A stretch of DNA of 64,000 nt from Amaranthus tricolor (GCF_026212465.1 NC_080059.1:14655805-14719804), one strand, 5' to 3'. Shown: positions 1 through 12,082, numbered from the stretch's first letter. Translations and numbers: made by a program. The notes: generated from the letters alone by a model not told the origin.

Positions 1-1360
1 ACATATAAAAATTTATGGGCATAATTTCATGTAAATAAATATATGTAAGAATTAATACCTTTACTAATATCACTATTAATTAATTCCCTTTGTTGTAGAA
101 TTTTTAGCCACAAAATTAGCTTCCTCCCCTTGAATTTCTATAATTAACACTAAATACTATTATTAGAAAATTTTTGAGAATTTTTAGGAATTTTTCTAGG
201 GTTTTTTTGGAATTTTTAGGAATTAGATTATCTTTGTGAAATTATTTTATTTTTTTTTTTTTCTGATTTCCTTCTTCTGTTTTTTTTTTTTTTTTTTCCA
301 CGGCATGTTGGTCTTAAATAGGCCATGATTAGCAAAAATTATCTATTATCTAATTTTACTTCATGGGCAAGAAATAACAACAAAAATCCAAGATATTTAT
401 TCTTGGTTTATGTAAGGGATAAGACTAAATTAAATATTTTGTCACCTAGCCTTAGTCTTGCCGCCCACTATTTTAGATTTTTACATTTTTTTTTTTTTTT
501 TTTTATATTATATATATTTTTATTTTTAATAAATTAATATAGGAAATAAAAAGATTAAGTTATTGTAGGTAATTTAGCTAGACTTAATATTTAGGTAATT
601 TATTTTAAGAGAAATAAATTATACATAAAAGAAAATCGAGAGCTTAAAAACGATTGGAATAAAAATTCGAAACGGCATTAAAAAGAAAATAATAAAACGA
701 AATGATTATTGAATTTGTCAAAATATTTAAGATTAAGAAAAACGGTCTGTTACAATACATAAATCCTAAAATGTAAATCTTCAATTAGCATACCTTAATT
801 CAAGGGAAGAAGAAGATTCAAATCAAGATCTGAGTCTGTAAATCAAAATCAACAAAGAAAACGAAAATGAAAATCTGACTCTCAGTTTTGAAGATACTAA
901 ATCGAAAACGAAAATGAAAAACTAAGAAAGCAATCAAAACAAATCTGAATTTGTAAAAGGTACACATAAGAAATCGAAAACAAGTGAAGATTTTTGGCAG
1001 ACTAAGAAATCAAGAGAAGAGGAACATTTTCGCAGAAGAAAACGAAAACTAAGAAATGAATCAAAAAAAATCGAAAAATAAAAACTATAAAATGGTAAAT
1101 TACTAATTTGCATACCTTAATTGAAGAGAAGAGGAAGATTTCGCAGAATAAATCGAAGGTTTTTCGAAGGTTTTGAAGGTTTTTCGAAGATTTCGCAGAA
1201 GAGAAAGTCCCTGTTCTTCAAAAAAACCGAATTTGCATTTTTTTTTTACTTGCCCTATTTTTTCCGGCTTGATATCCAGACCATTAGATCTTTGAGAAAT
1301 CGACGGCTCAAAATCCTTCTCACCCTTCTCATTTTCATACCCCTTCTCATTGGATCCCTC

Positions 1361-1396
<36 letters not shown>

Positions 1397-1810
1397 CATT
1401 AGCTATTACAAGCGGTTTTTTTTTTACTTTTAAAGAAAATAGTTGTTCATCTCCTTCTGGGTATATTCTTTGACATTTTCTCTTCTTTTCTTCAACATTT
1501 TCTTGCTCTTTCTTAATTTTTTTAAGGGCTTTTCTCTATCTTACTGCATCACTCTCTCAGCCTACATCTTGATTCTTCATATTCAAGCTTGTAAGTACTA
1601 ATTTTTGTTTTTGATTTATTAGTTTAATGTATAAGGATTTTTTGATTTTTGCGATCTTGTTTTTGATTTTTTCATTTGTACTTTTATTTTTGAAGCTGGT
1701 TTATTTCTTGAATATATTTTTATTTTAGATCTTGTTGTTGATATTTCTTCCAATTGTTTTTCGATCTTCATATTTTAGGGTTTTTTTAGTTAGATTTTGA
1801 TTTCTTTGAT

Positions 1811-1851
<41 letters not shown>

Positions 1852-2139
1852 GTGGTTGATTTTGCAAATTGATTTTATTTTGAGGAGGAAAGATTTTTTC
1901 AAATCCTATCATTTTCTCATTATTGAAGAAGACAATGAAGGTAAGTTAGAGTTTCATAATTATAGTGTTGATTGTGTTAGTATTATTGAAGTTTGTGTGT
2001 TTACTTTTGTTAGTTCAATGATGGTTGATTGATGCACAGTGTGTGCTAATCCCATTGTTTCTTACTAGTTATGAAGTTATTTTTGACTTTGTTAATATTT
2101 TCTCTTTATTTTTCCTTATACTAATCTGTTTATGACTCA
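1..2139. other. AT-rich intergenic DNA, no gene supported
   Basis: No convincing coding exon was seen. The stretch holds poly-T/poly-A runs, a pure TA dinucleotide run at about 1364-1393 and a run of about 33 T at 1812-1844. A short segment resembling 'gcataccttaattgaag' occurs twice, near 790 and 1108, so part of the region may be an imperfect duplication. Pyrimidine-rich sequence at 1440-1590 followed by 'gtaagt' near 1591 looks like a 5' UTR and splice donor, but no exon with coding character follows before 2140. Confidence 0.5.
1364..1393. repeat. (TA)n microsatellite
   Basis: An uninterrupted alternating TA run of about 30 bases. Short ORFs read through it on both strands are artefacts of the repeat. 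Confidence 0.9.
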
Positions 2140-2143
2140 TTAA

Positions 2144-2222
2144 GCCTATTAACTCAATTGGCAGAGCACTCTATTCTTTGTATGGATTGTATGGAGTATG
2201 TAGGTTCAAATCCTACATAGGC
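2144..2222 (+). pseudogene. tRNA-like sequence (degenerate)
   Basis: The first seven bases pair with the last seven except for one mismatch, giving an acceptor-like stem. A D-arm-like segment (ctcaattggcagag) and a T-arm with stem and ttcaaat loop (gtaggttcaaatcctac) follow in tRNA order. The anticodon region is longer than normal and does not fold into a standard 5-bp stem with 7-base loop, so this is probably a tRNA-derived repeat and not a functional tRNA. A related copy lies in inverted orientation at 7244-7324. Both are flanked on the outside by TTAA. Confidence 0.5.
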
Positions 2223-2416
2223 TATTATTTTGTATTTTGTATTTTGTAAAAACAATATGACCAATTTTTGTGATATTATTGAACATGTTAATCTTATTTT
2301 CCAACATTTTGATCTCATTTGTAAAAATAGTAAATCGGCTGTTTTGAATTTGTTTTTCCACAATTTCATATAAGGAGATAGTATCTCATTATAATTATAG
2401 TATCTTTTACTAAGAA

Positions 2417-4965
2417 TGTAATGACCCGTCTTAATATAGGGTGTATACACTCTCATAAATAAAAAATAAAACATCTAAACTTCAACTTAATGTTTTAGGT
2501 AACCCTACACTCTCTTAGTCTTATTCCCCAGTCGATCCGAGTGAATTCAATCATCACCTGCAACAACTAAACAGCAAATTACCACTTATTGGCCAATAAC
2601 TAGACTGTCCTTAACACCAAGGTTCAAATTTAAACAAAAAACTAATGTGATGCTTAATTAAAATTCAAATCAATTAACAACGATTCAACCATACAAGCCA
2701 AACCGATAGAGTCAAATAATGTTGATCAATTCAATTAATACCAAAGTAGGATAACCAAATCAATTAAAATCAAGGATAATTTTTCCAAAACAATTTAACA
2801 AAATCAAGTTAACAATATTTTCAAGTCGTACTTGGAACGGACGCAGTGAACAAATTCGCGGCCCACTAAGCCTAGATAAAGTCAGGGCGAACCTTGGGTT
2901 AACCACAATGATATAGCCCTGTCTAAGAATGGCCAATCTCTCTTGTTTTTCGAAGATCCAGCATAACAAGAACGACAACTAAATCTAAAACTAATCTACT
3001 ATAGACGTGTTGTCCAATCGAACGAACCACTATGGACTTACCCAACGATTTCCAAATAACAACAAAACCAATGTTCATAAGGAACAATTATGGATTTATC
3101 CTTAAGAACCCAAAAGCCACAATGACCATTTCCAAAATACCAAAACTCCTAAGGAGTAGTTCAAAACCAATCAAGATCAAAATCATACAGTTTAAGTTGT
3201 AATGTCTGAGTTTGGAATAAGGATAATTCGAACTTAATCAAGAATACACCTTACAACAACTCTTGGCAAGAATATACTACAGACAGTGTTATTTTATTCT
3301 TAAGTATAAACTTGTCGACAAGCAACAAAATAGTTTTATAAACCATCACAATAAAATCACATAACCATTATAATAGTCAACAAAAGTCAATGGTCATGGT
3401 CAAAGTCAATGCCAAAGTCAAGTTTTCTATTTACATGACTTTAACAACAAATGGTCATAAACTATCTAATTAGAATAAATAAGTAGTACATGAAATTAAC
3501 ACATAACCAAGCAATTAGGTACATGACCAAAATGAATTAATAAATTAAATCAGATTTTAATTCCTCTTAAACTAAATAAATTCACAAAATTTAAATTAAC
3601 TAGTTTAAGCCATTATTAAGTAATAATTTTGTAAAATTAAACCCAAACTCATTAAATTAAATATTAAATGATTACCAACTAACTAGATACTGAATTAGAT
3701 CACATGAAATTAGATTTTAACCTTTTAGCTAATTCACTTAACACTTTACTCATAAATTAGTTAATTTAATTAACCAAAATGAAACTAGACCAATTATATT
3801 AAATAATTTTACTAAAATAATTATTAGACTTAAATTAATGATAAAACTTAATTTTAGACTCAAATTTAAATAATTTACGTGGCTAACTAATAATAAAATA
3901 AATTCTGGAAATAAACTGTCAATTAATCGCAATAGTTGAATAATTACTAGAAATTTCATTTTAATTAGATTAATTGGCCCGAATTAAGCAAAATTAATTT
4001 ACACTATTACCTACTGATTATAACATATTTTATTGTTAAAATAATGTGGAAATAAATTAAAAATCAATAAATTACAGCCAAATTACTATTAAATAAAAAG
4101 TGCAGATTTTCTAGATTTTCATAATAATTTAAAATAAAATAATTCAAATTACGAAAATTAATTTTAACCAATTCTAAATTAAATCTATGTTATAAGACAT
4201 CATAGAAAATTAAAATAACAATAATATATGCACGAAAATAATTAAAGCAAAATTTACAATATAAAACCGAATTAATCAACTTAAATTATAATTAATTCTA
4301 AACAAGACTTCCATGTTTGATTAAGAAACTAAGTGAGGAAAAATCTAGTTACCTGGATAACTGAGGAAAGTAATAATCTTTAAAAGATTAAAGAAAACTC
4401 CAAGAAAATGACCCAAATAATTTGCAAAATAAATTCCTTGAAGTAAGTTTGAATAATTCAAAATAAGTCTTCAAAAGTAGCCCAAAAATATGATAATATT
4501 TTGGCACTTGAAAAAAATGAAGCAAGTATTTTGTTATGTTTTTTTTTGAGAGAGAAAAGAATGAGAGAAAGAAAGTTTATGAGTTAGTTTATGAATGAAT
4601 GAAAAATTACATAACAATAGGCCAGTATTTATAAGAGGGGAAAAACCATCCCAAAAGACTTCTCATAATGGAAAAAAAATGAAAAGATTTGAAGGATGTT
4701 CATGCATTCATTCCATTCTAGAATGTACCAAATAATTAAGCATGAATTAGAATCAATTAACCTAATTAAACACTAATTTTACAACCCTATCATGATAATA
4801 ATGTACTAAAAAAATATTTAGTCCTCCTAATTTAAAACTTGTTACCACAAGTTGGTCCAAAAATAAATAACTAGGACATATAATAGTAGTACATAAATTT
4901 AATTAAAATAATATATTAACTCAACAACAACAACAATAACAATAACAATAGTAATAGTAATAGTA

Positions 4966-5033
<68 letters not shown>

Positions 5034-5210
5034 AATAATAACTTACGCACATTTTAAATCACATTATAAAGCATAAAAGAGATAGTTATAATAAATCATA
5101 AATAATATCATAATAAATTATTTTAAATTAAAAGACTAGACTTAAAGAAAAGTAACTAGAAAGAGGAATAAAATGGAAATTATGCCATAGAGAAAATTCG
5201 GGGCATTACA
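2417..5210. mobile_element. Solo LTR of a large LTR retrotransposon
   Basis: The segment starts TGTAATGACCCG and ends CGGGGCATTACA, an LTR-type TG...CA pair with a short imperfect terminal inverted repeat. It is flanked by perfect 5-bp direct duplications, aagaa, at 2412-2416 and 5211-5215. The flanks outside rejoin a local 'aagaacatagtaac' repeat array, consistent with insertion into that array. No gag or pol coding was seen inside its 2794 bases, so a solo LTR left by LTR-LTR recombination is the simplest reading. It contains a trinucleotide microsatellite at about 4930-5041. The length is large for a plant LTR but within the range of big gypsy families. Confidence 0.75.
4930..5041. repeat. 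(AAT)n / (AAC)n trinucleotide microsatellite
   Basis: Runs of aac, aat and agt triplets grade into an almost pure aat array. It sits inside the solo LTR. Confidence 0.9.
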
Positions 5211-5215
5211 AAGAA

Positions 5216-5487
5216 TATAGTAACTTTTTCCTAAGAACATAATATGTCAAAAACTTTTACAAGAACATAATAATATTTTACAAAGAACATAGTATATCTT
5301 GTAATAAGAAAACAGTAAAGCAATAGTAAATAAATAGTCAACTTTAACCAGACATCCTCATCTTAACCATCTATTCATTTATAAGAAAAATATAGTTTCG
5401 AATTAGTTTTTTTACAATTACATATAAGGAGACAGTAACTTAACACAATTTTAGTATTCTTTACTAATAACATAATAATTTTTTTTA
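5216..5487. repeat. Degenerate 'aagaacatagtaac' repeat array, left part
   Basis: Short motifs such as 'aagaacatagtaac' and 'catataaggagacagtaac' recur here, at 2290-2416 and at 6869-7230. The same longer unit ('ttacatataaggaga...actaataacata') appears about three times across these blocks, so the solo LTR and the Pack-MULE were both inserted into an older tandem or segmental repeat. No coding potential was seen. Confidence 0.55.
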
Positions 5488-6859
5488 CGGATATTTCATG
5501 ATATACCATTGAGTTTCTCCGAAATTCACTATATACCACACAAAATGTTTTAATTCACCATATACCATTGAGTTTTCGTTCGTTAGCACAGAATACCATT
5601 AATGACAACTGCCGTCAGTGTGCCATTTGTGGTAAATTACCAGTATGCCCTTACGCATTCAACTGGCGCCATTGTTAGGGTTGACTTGCCCAAACACAAC
5701 ATATGTCTTCAAAAAATTAACACCCACCTCAAATTGTATATCATTTAATCCAAAAGAGATGATGGCATATGTTAGTCTGATAGACTGATAGTATGTTCCA
5801 AGTCATCAGAGGTTCAAGAATGATCTCATACCTACAGGAACATCAAAACTCTGCAGCAATTGAACAATGGACCTCGCATCCAATTGTTTCCGACATGTTT
5901 TCCCAACAGATACTTTCACATATGGAGAATCAAACACCTGGAAAGGTAGAATAGATCAATAACAACACTAGTAAAAAAACCTAATGTAGAGCATCCACAA
6001 ACCAAGCAGAATAACCAAATGGAACAACTCCACCCAAATTTTGGCACTCAAGGAAGTGTATATTGCAATTAATTAGTGTACAGAATACATATAAACCATA
6101 TAAAGCATCAAAATCAAACTTTTACAATAAACAAAAGTTATCCAGATGATAATTCAATCAAACTCACCAAAATTAAACCAATTTGCAACAAAAAAAAAAA
6201 AGAAAAGTAAAAGTAAAAAAATCAAACCAAAAACACCCAATTGAAAAAAAGAATTCAATTTATGCTAAAAGTTACTTACTTGAGCAGAAATAATACCATT
6301 ACAATCAAATTTCAACAGAGATAAAGCACCAGAAACATTTAGGTCAACACCAATAACCCATTCCGACCCACCATTTACTTCAACTCCTTCATTTCTGTTG
6401 CTATTTATTCCATTAATTGAGAGTGAAGATAACCAATTTTCTTTAAGTATTTGGGAATTAATTTTTGAAATAGTACTGGTTTTAGTAATGGGTTTTCCAT
6501 TGAGAGCTTGAATTACTTCAATGGTGTTTTCTACATGGTGTGAAGTAGTGTAAAAGAAGCGGAATCTAAGAGACTTTGAGAAGAGGGAAGTTGGTTTAAG
6601 GTAAAATTTTGAAGAGGAAGAAAGTGGGTTCATGAAATTTGGTGGTAGAATCAGCTGTTGGAAATATTTGTTCTCAAAAAAAAATGTAATGGTATATGGT
6701 GAATTAATAATTTACCACAAACGGCACACTGACGGCAGTTGTCATTAATGGTATTCTGTACTAACGGACGAAAACTCAATGATATATGGTGAATTAAAAT
6801 ATTTTGTGTGGTATATGGTGAATTTCGGAGAAACTCAGTGGTATATCATGAAATATCCG
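5488..6859. mobile_element. Pack-MULE-like element carrying a MOC1 gene fragment
   Basis: Two long terminal inverted repeats of about 150 bp (about 5488-5639 and 6707-6859) begin CGGATATTTCATGATATACC and match along nearly their whole length. Immediately outside are 9-base segments, tttttttta (5479-5487) and ttgtttcta (6860-6868), which agree at seven of nine positions, the duplication length of Mutator-like elements. The interior contains no transposase but does contain the 5' part of a plant gene (MOC1, minus strand) with its introns. This is the architecture of a Pack-MULE: a non-autonomous element that has captured genomic gene sequence at the DNA level. Confidence 0.75.
5832..6633 (-). 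pseudogene. MOC1: Captured 5' fragment of chloroplast Holliday-junction resolvase gene MOC1
   Basis: Minus-strand exon 1 (6633-6280, 118 codons) starts with ATG and a Ser/Phe/Arg-rich leader resembling a plastid transit peptide. It ends in the RuvC-like stretch WVIGVDLNVSGALSLLK, which keeps the first catalytic Asp. A GTAAGT donor follows, then an intron, then exon 2 (5937-5832) with a perfect CAG acceptor, encoding VFDSPYVKVSVGK and a Lys/Arg-rich KQLDARSIVQLL segment before a GTATGA donor. These match plant MOC1, the resolvase that segregates chloroplast nucleoids (family knowledge). The reading frame is open, but all later exons with the remaining acidic residues are missing; the copy stops at the transposon's inverted repeat. 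It cannot encode an active resolvase. Whether it is transcribed is unknown. Confidence 0.75.
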
Positions 6860-6868
6860 TTGTTTCTA

Positions 6869-7243
6869 ACAACATAGTGTGTCAAAATCTTTTATAAGAA
6901 CATTCTAACATTTGAATAAGATTATAGAATCTTGTAATAAAAAAAACAATAAAGCAATATTAAAAAAAAATATTCATCTTCAACCAAACATCCTCATTTT
7001 AACCATCTGTTCATCCTTATCTTAATCATCTCTTCATTAAACATAAGCAAGTTACAATTTTAAATTTGTTTTTTTACCATTACATATATAAGGAGATAAT
7101 AACTCATTATAATCATAGTATTCTTTTTTAAGAACACAGTAACTTATTCTAAGAACATAGTAAAACTTTTAAAACATACTATATTTTTATTAAGAACATG
7201 ACATTACATATATGAAGAGACAGATTTAGCCCAACAAATAGGA
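6869..7243. repeat. Degenerate 'aagaacatagtaac' repeat array, right part
   Basis: Continuation of the array that flanks the Pack-MULE on the left, with the same 'catatataaggagataat' and 'aagaacacagtaac' motifs. No coding sequence was seen. Confidence 0.5.
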
Positions 7244-7324
7244 GCCTATGTAGGATTGGAACCTACATCCCTTGTGCAATGTAAGCACAGTTTCATAATG
7301 CTCGACCAAATTGAGCTAATAGGC
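7244..7324 (-). pseudogene. tRNA-like sequence, inverted partner of 2144-2222
   Basis: Read on the minus strand it begins GCCTATTAGCTCAATT and ends GTAGGTTCCAATCCTACATAGGC, so acceptor, D-arm and T-arm segments all correspond to the copy at 2144-2222. The central anticodon region differs and does not make a standard stem-loop. TTAA lies directly outside (7325-7328). It is either a decayed tRNA gene duplicate or part of a repeat derived from tRNA. Confidence 0.5.
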
Positions 7325-7328
7325 TTAA

Positions 7329-9446
7329 AATTATAAAAGATAGAAAGCTTTTCCAAGGACATAGTAACCTTCTTCATGCACATAGTAATCTTTCTTTGGG
7401 TATACTGATTCACATAAGATTTTCCCTAGTTTCATCCCCAAAGAAAGGTACTATGGGATTAAGAGGAAGAACACAGAAGTGGAAACCCAGAAGCAGTCTA
7501 ACAAATGAACGACAAATTTGATTCCCAAAATCCAAAAAAAATCAGAATTCCTAAAACCAAGAATCTAAATGAACACATAGTCATCGTTTTCAATTTATTT
7601 CTCTATTTTTCAATTTGTTAAACCAATTTCTCTTTATTAATTAATATTTTACAACTGAAAACCTTAAATCGTTTTCCCCAATTTGAAATAAACCTTGAAA
7701 TGCCACAAATCGAAAAATCAAAACAAAAAATGAGTAGAAAACTTACTTGATTATTAGCAATGATAACCAAAATGTCTTGAATTATTCAAAAATCTAAACA
7801 AACTCAGGGTTTTTTTTACATATTTTCTGAGAGAGAAGGGTGAGAAGTGTATTTGTTGGTTTTTGAAGAGAGAGAAACGTGAAAGGGATGTTTTTTGCTA
7901 TAAATGAACCGGTTCTTTTTAATTTTTTTGAAGCGATAGATCTTTCTTAGATCAATTGCTGTAAATCATTCTCATCCTTTTCATTTCAAGACCCCTTCTT
8001 TATTAAATTGAAATTTTGCTAAAGAATCATAAATGATTATAAATAAATACTCACCCACAACTCATCTAATAAATTAAGATTTTGTTAAAGAATTAGGATT
8101 TCATTAAAAAAAAACTTTATCAATCTAATTGTATGAACACAATCCTTTTAACAATTAAATTTTGTTAAAAGATTATGAACTCATGGAAAACTAAACATGA
8201 ATATGAATCATAATAAACCATATAAAGGTAACACATGAATATAATTCTTCTAACAAATTAACTTGTGTTAAAGAATTATAAATCATAAGAAACTATATAA
8301 AATTAACACATGACTAAAATTCTCCTAATAAATTAAATTTTGTTAGAGAATTATGATTCATAAGAAATTATATAAATTTAACACATATATATAATTCTCC
8401 TAACAAATTAAATTTTGTTAAAGAATTATGAATTATAAGAGATGATAAAATTTAATACATGAATATAATTCTTTTAACAAATTAGATTTTGTTAAAGAAT
8501 TACAAACCATAAGACACTTATATAGAAAAACTAAAACATGATTATAATTCTTCTAACAATTAAACTTTATTAGAAAATCATAAATCATAAGAACCTTTAT
8601 AAAATTAAAACATAAACATAATTCTATTAACAAATTACATCTTGTTATAGCGTTATAATTTATGAAAAACTATATAATCTAAAAAAAATAAAACTCATGA
8701 ACAACTTCTCTTTAACAAAATAAATTTTATAAAAGAATCAAGATCTTACAATTTTTTAGGATCAAGATCACCCAAAACCAACACAAGATATTTTTCCTCA
8801 CTTATTCTCACTTTTTTCCTCCTTGATAGAATGATATTGGAATATGATAAAGATTTTTCTAATTTTTTCTTTGGTTATAGAACCCACATTCAAAAACTAA
8901 ATTAAATCCTCATAATGTCTAACTTTAAAACCTAGGTTAATTGTCCATTAAGTGTATTTAGGGAGGAGTTACATGAACTCCTCCACTATACACCCCAACC
9001 GGCCAAACCCATCAATTACCTTCTTTTTTTTAAATTTTTTTCTTTTTAAATCTATGTATTTATTGTTCGGATTAATTTGTTAGACGCAAAAGTCGTTACA
9101 TGATAAACAAAGGTATAATCAAATAATTATTTAATATATTTAATCGACTAATTATTTATTAATAATTCATTTTTTTCTTTTTAAAAAAATCGATAATTTA
9201 ACGGGGTGTTACAATATAGTAACATAATTAATATTCAATAATAATATAAATCTTTGTAAATTAAGCATCATATTAATGTTATACCTTATATTACCTTCAA
9301 AAACCGCAAGCTAACATACGAATGACGGAGTTTGGATATAATGAAATAAGGAAATGTTGATGTATTTATAGAACATAATAACAACGACTATTTTCAACTT
9401 TATAATGGTTATTTTTCTATTTCATAACGACTAGTTCAAAGACTTG
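7329..9446. other. Intergenic repeat-rich DNA with an LTR-like terminus at 9212
   Basis: No gene was seen. The stretch contains the tandem block 8041-8730 and ends in GGGGTGTTACA at 9212, whose reverse complement (TGTAACACCCC) is a typical start of a gypsy LTR on the minus strand. The other end of such an LTR, with a matching 5-bp duplication, could not be placed with confidence, so a complete LTR is not claimed. Confidence 0.35.
8041..8730. repeat. Tandem repeat array, unit about 75-90 bp
   Basis: The core 'aacaaattaaattttgtta' followed by 'aagaattatgaatcataag' recurs about eight times at intervals of roughly 75-90 bases with drift. Each core is itself a weak inverted repeat (taacaaa...tttgtta). 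Arrays of this kind are common in LTR or untranslated regions of plant retrotransposons, and the LTR-like end at 9212 fits that idea. Confidence 0.75.
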
Positions 9447-9609
9447 ACAAAGAGAGAAAGTCAAAAAAAGTCAACTTATATGTTCGCTTTTAGTAACAGC
9501 GAACAAAGGAAGACATGGTCAAAACAGGTCAAATCTTTATTAACTGTTACTTTCGCTGTTAAGTAACAGTGAACATATACCTTGACTTTTTTTGACTTTC
9601 TCTCTTTGT
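9447..9609. mobile_element. Hairpin-forming MITE-like repeat with TTCGCTGTTA motifs
   Basis: The left arm 'acaaagagagaaagtc' followed by 'aaaaaaagtcaa' is the reverse complement of the right arm ending at 9609. Between them, imperfect copies of the palindrome TTCGCTGTTAnTAACAGCGAA occur. Related motifs recur at 19936-20120 and 37184-37681. No clear target-site duplication was found. Confidence 0.6.
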
Positions 9610-11506
9610 TCGCTGTTACTTACATCGAGTACACCCAAACCTCAAGTCTAGGAAAAAAAGTGCTTATCTTAGGAAATAATTTTTCACATTGCTTATTGTT
9701 TGACTTTTTATTATCATTTTGCTTATTTAGTTCAAATTTTCACAAAATGTTGGGACTTGGAGTCTCTGATTAGGCCCAATTTTTCAACACTTGGTCTTGG
9801 GAGTAACCGTCTCAGTATGAGACAAACCATTTTCTTTCCAAGTTCAATTCCATTCATAATTTTAGAAAAAAGGAAAAGGAAAATATAATAATTGTCATAT
9901 TTGAAAACCTTGATCACGAAATGATTTTAAAACCGCCAAAAACTTCAAGCTCGACAATAGGAAAGAAAATAATAAAGATTTGCACATTCAATTTTTCACA
10001 AATCTCTATAAATCATTAAGGAACTATCAAGAACTTCTACATTTCATCTGTGCAACTCCATAAATCTCTCTTATGAAGGATTTAATAAATGAATTTGAGA
10101 TGAAAATGACTTTATAGAAATTACGAAGAGATGCAGACGAAATTAAAGGCTTATTATGAAATATTGTACATAAACATGATAATGTTCAAATGATAATCTA
10201 CTATTATTCAGAGTTAAGGATTGATAATGATCAACAATGATGGTGGTTTATAACGTTGATGGTGAAATTTGGTGCACAAGGTAATTGATACCTTTCAGAC
10301 GCATTGGTGAAGTCGGATTTTCTGTTTGAAATTTTTAAACTAAATTGTCCAAAATCGGTTGTAAAGTTTCTGTTTGTTTTGGAAAATATAGAGCATTGTT
10401 TTGATGATTGAACCATTGAATATTTTTGAGAATAGTCATTCAATAATAGTATAGAATGGTTGTGATGTGTGAACACGTTCTAATATGTGGTATTGGTGTG
10501 TGTTTGTGTTAGAACCTCGATTCATAAGGGGTTAGTAACCTTGCAATGTGTGGTGATTATTTTTGGGTGTAAGTGCTATCAAGGTACACGCTCGGATTAT
10601 ATCTTATGCAATTGGTTACGAAAAGTAATGTTGTATTCATTCTGTGATGTGATGTTGCATATTACTTAAGGATTAGACACCTCAAATAACTTGAAAAGAG
10701 ATTAACTTTCAACTTGAGGATGAATGTGTTATTACCCTAATAGGGTTGACATAAAATAATTTAGGTACCCTTATAGGGCTGGAATTATCATTATTTCTAA
10801 TAAGAGCCAACATGGGTATACTTTACCTATGATGACCCGAACAGGTTGGACAACATCTTAGATCGCAGGTTGCCTTGGGATTAGCTCTTCTATGTGTATT
10901 CCTCCAAACTTATACAACACTATGGCGACCCGAATCGGACGGGCTACGATATGAGTTGGGGGAATCGAAAGTCAAATATGATATAAAGTCTATCGTATGC
11001 TAGGATGAACTCATTACTTGTTATTTATCCTTTACATTTCTTTATATCATGTCTTTGACGTGTGCTGGTTGTTGTGTTGTTCTTTGGAACCTGCAATGAT
11101 GCTGTCACATTGACAACCAGTAGATTAATTGCAGGTGGACATAAAAGTGTGATAGGTGGACCTCTAGGAACATGTTGATATGATACATCCGTTTTGTTTT
11201 AGTCATGAACTTTTGTTATTTGTTCAATTTTATTTTAATTAATATTTTGAATGTTAGATTTCTTTAGCTCGTCATGTTTTGGTGTTATCAGATGCTTATC
11301 AAGATATTATCTTTAGACTTTTGCTAACTTTATTTGTTTTCTAATGAAGCTTAATTATTTCTTTATCACTAGTTTACCATCGATCTTATAAACGGTTTAA
11401 CTTAAATGTCCGACATGTCACCCGAAATTCATATTTATATGTGAATATTTGTTCACTTTAACTCGGACTATTACAAAGCTAGTTGTTTATTATCTTCTTC
11501 ATAAAT
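9610..11506. other. Intergenic DNA with probable LTR-retrotransposon remnants
   Basis: No coding exon was recognised. Segments around 10730-11200 ('gacccgaacaggttggac', 'gacccgaatcggacgggc') and the end 'cggactattaca' near 11474 have the flavour of decayed gypsy LTR or leader sequence, but neither boundaries nor a duplication could be established. Confidence 0.3.
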
Positions 11507-12082
11507 TCTCATGAAAGACGGTTTCTCAAAGAGACCATCTTTATGGGCCAGCCCATTTAATATTTTTTTTAAATAGAAGTTGCCAAGTTGGGTTCATTAA
11601 AACTTGAAATTGTGATTTTCAAAAAATTACTCTTATTATATGTGCATCATTTATGTTAGTTATAATTTTCCTTCATTAACCTCTTCTCCTTTCGTCTTAT
11701 ACTATTCATCTTCAAGCTTTCTCTTCTGAAACATTCTCAAATTTTAGATCATTACTTATTGAATCAATAAGTTTGATTAATCTTTTCATCTTTTCATATT
11801 CTCTAGACTTTTTTGTTCACAAAGAAACAAGTTTGATTCATTAATTGTTGATTTATTTTTTTTTTAGTATTTTTGACATATTTATGATTGTTCTTGTTAT
11901 TATTTGTTTAATAATATGTAATTTTTTGTAAACAATATGTAATTTTTTTATTATATTTATGGAAACTTATAAGAAGAAATCAAGTTTATTCCTTTATTTT
12001 GGTTTTGGTGTTTCTTTGGTTTTTTTTTTTGTTTTTTGTTTTTTTTTCTGCATGATTTGTTAGTATTTAGGGTTTTGGAAAA

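Noticed and set aside
1103..1402. Overlapping ~95-residue open frames on both strands
   Set aside because: They run into the TA microsatellite and lack protein-like composition or any recognisable motif.
5832..6633. Intact resident MOC1 gene
   Set aside because: Only two exons are present and the sequence is bounded by transposon inverted repeats.
7213..9212. A complete minus-strand solo LTR ending at 9212
   Set aside because: A TG preceded by atata at 7208-7214 could be paired with atata after 9212, but the ends share no inverted repeat and the interval would swallow the tRNA-like copy; too weak.
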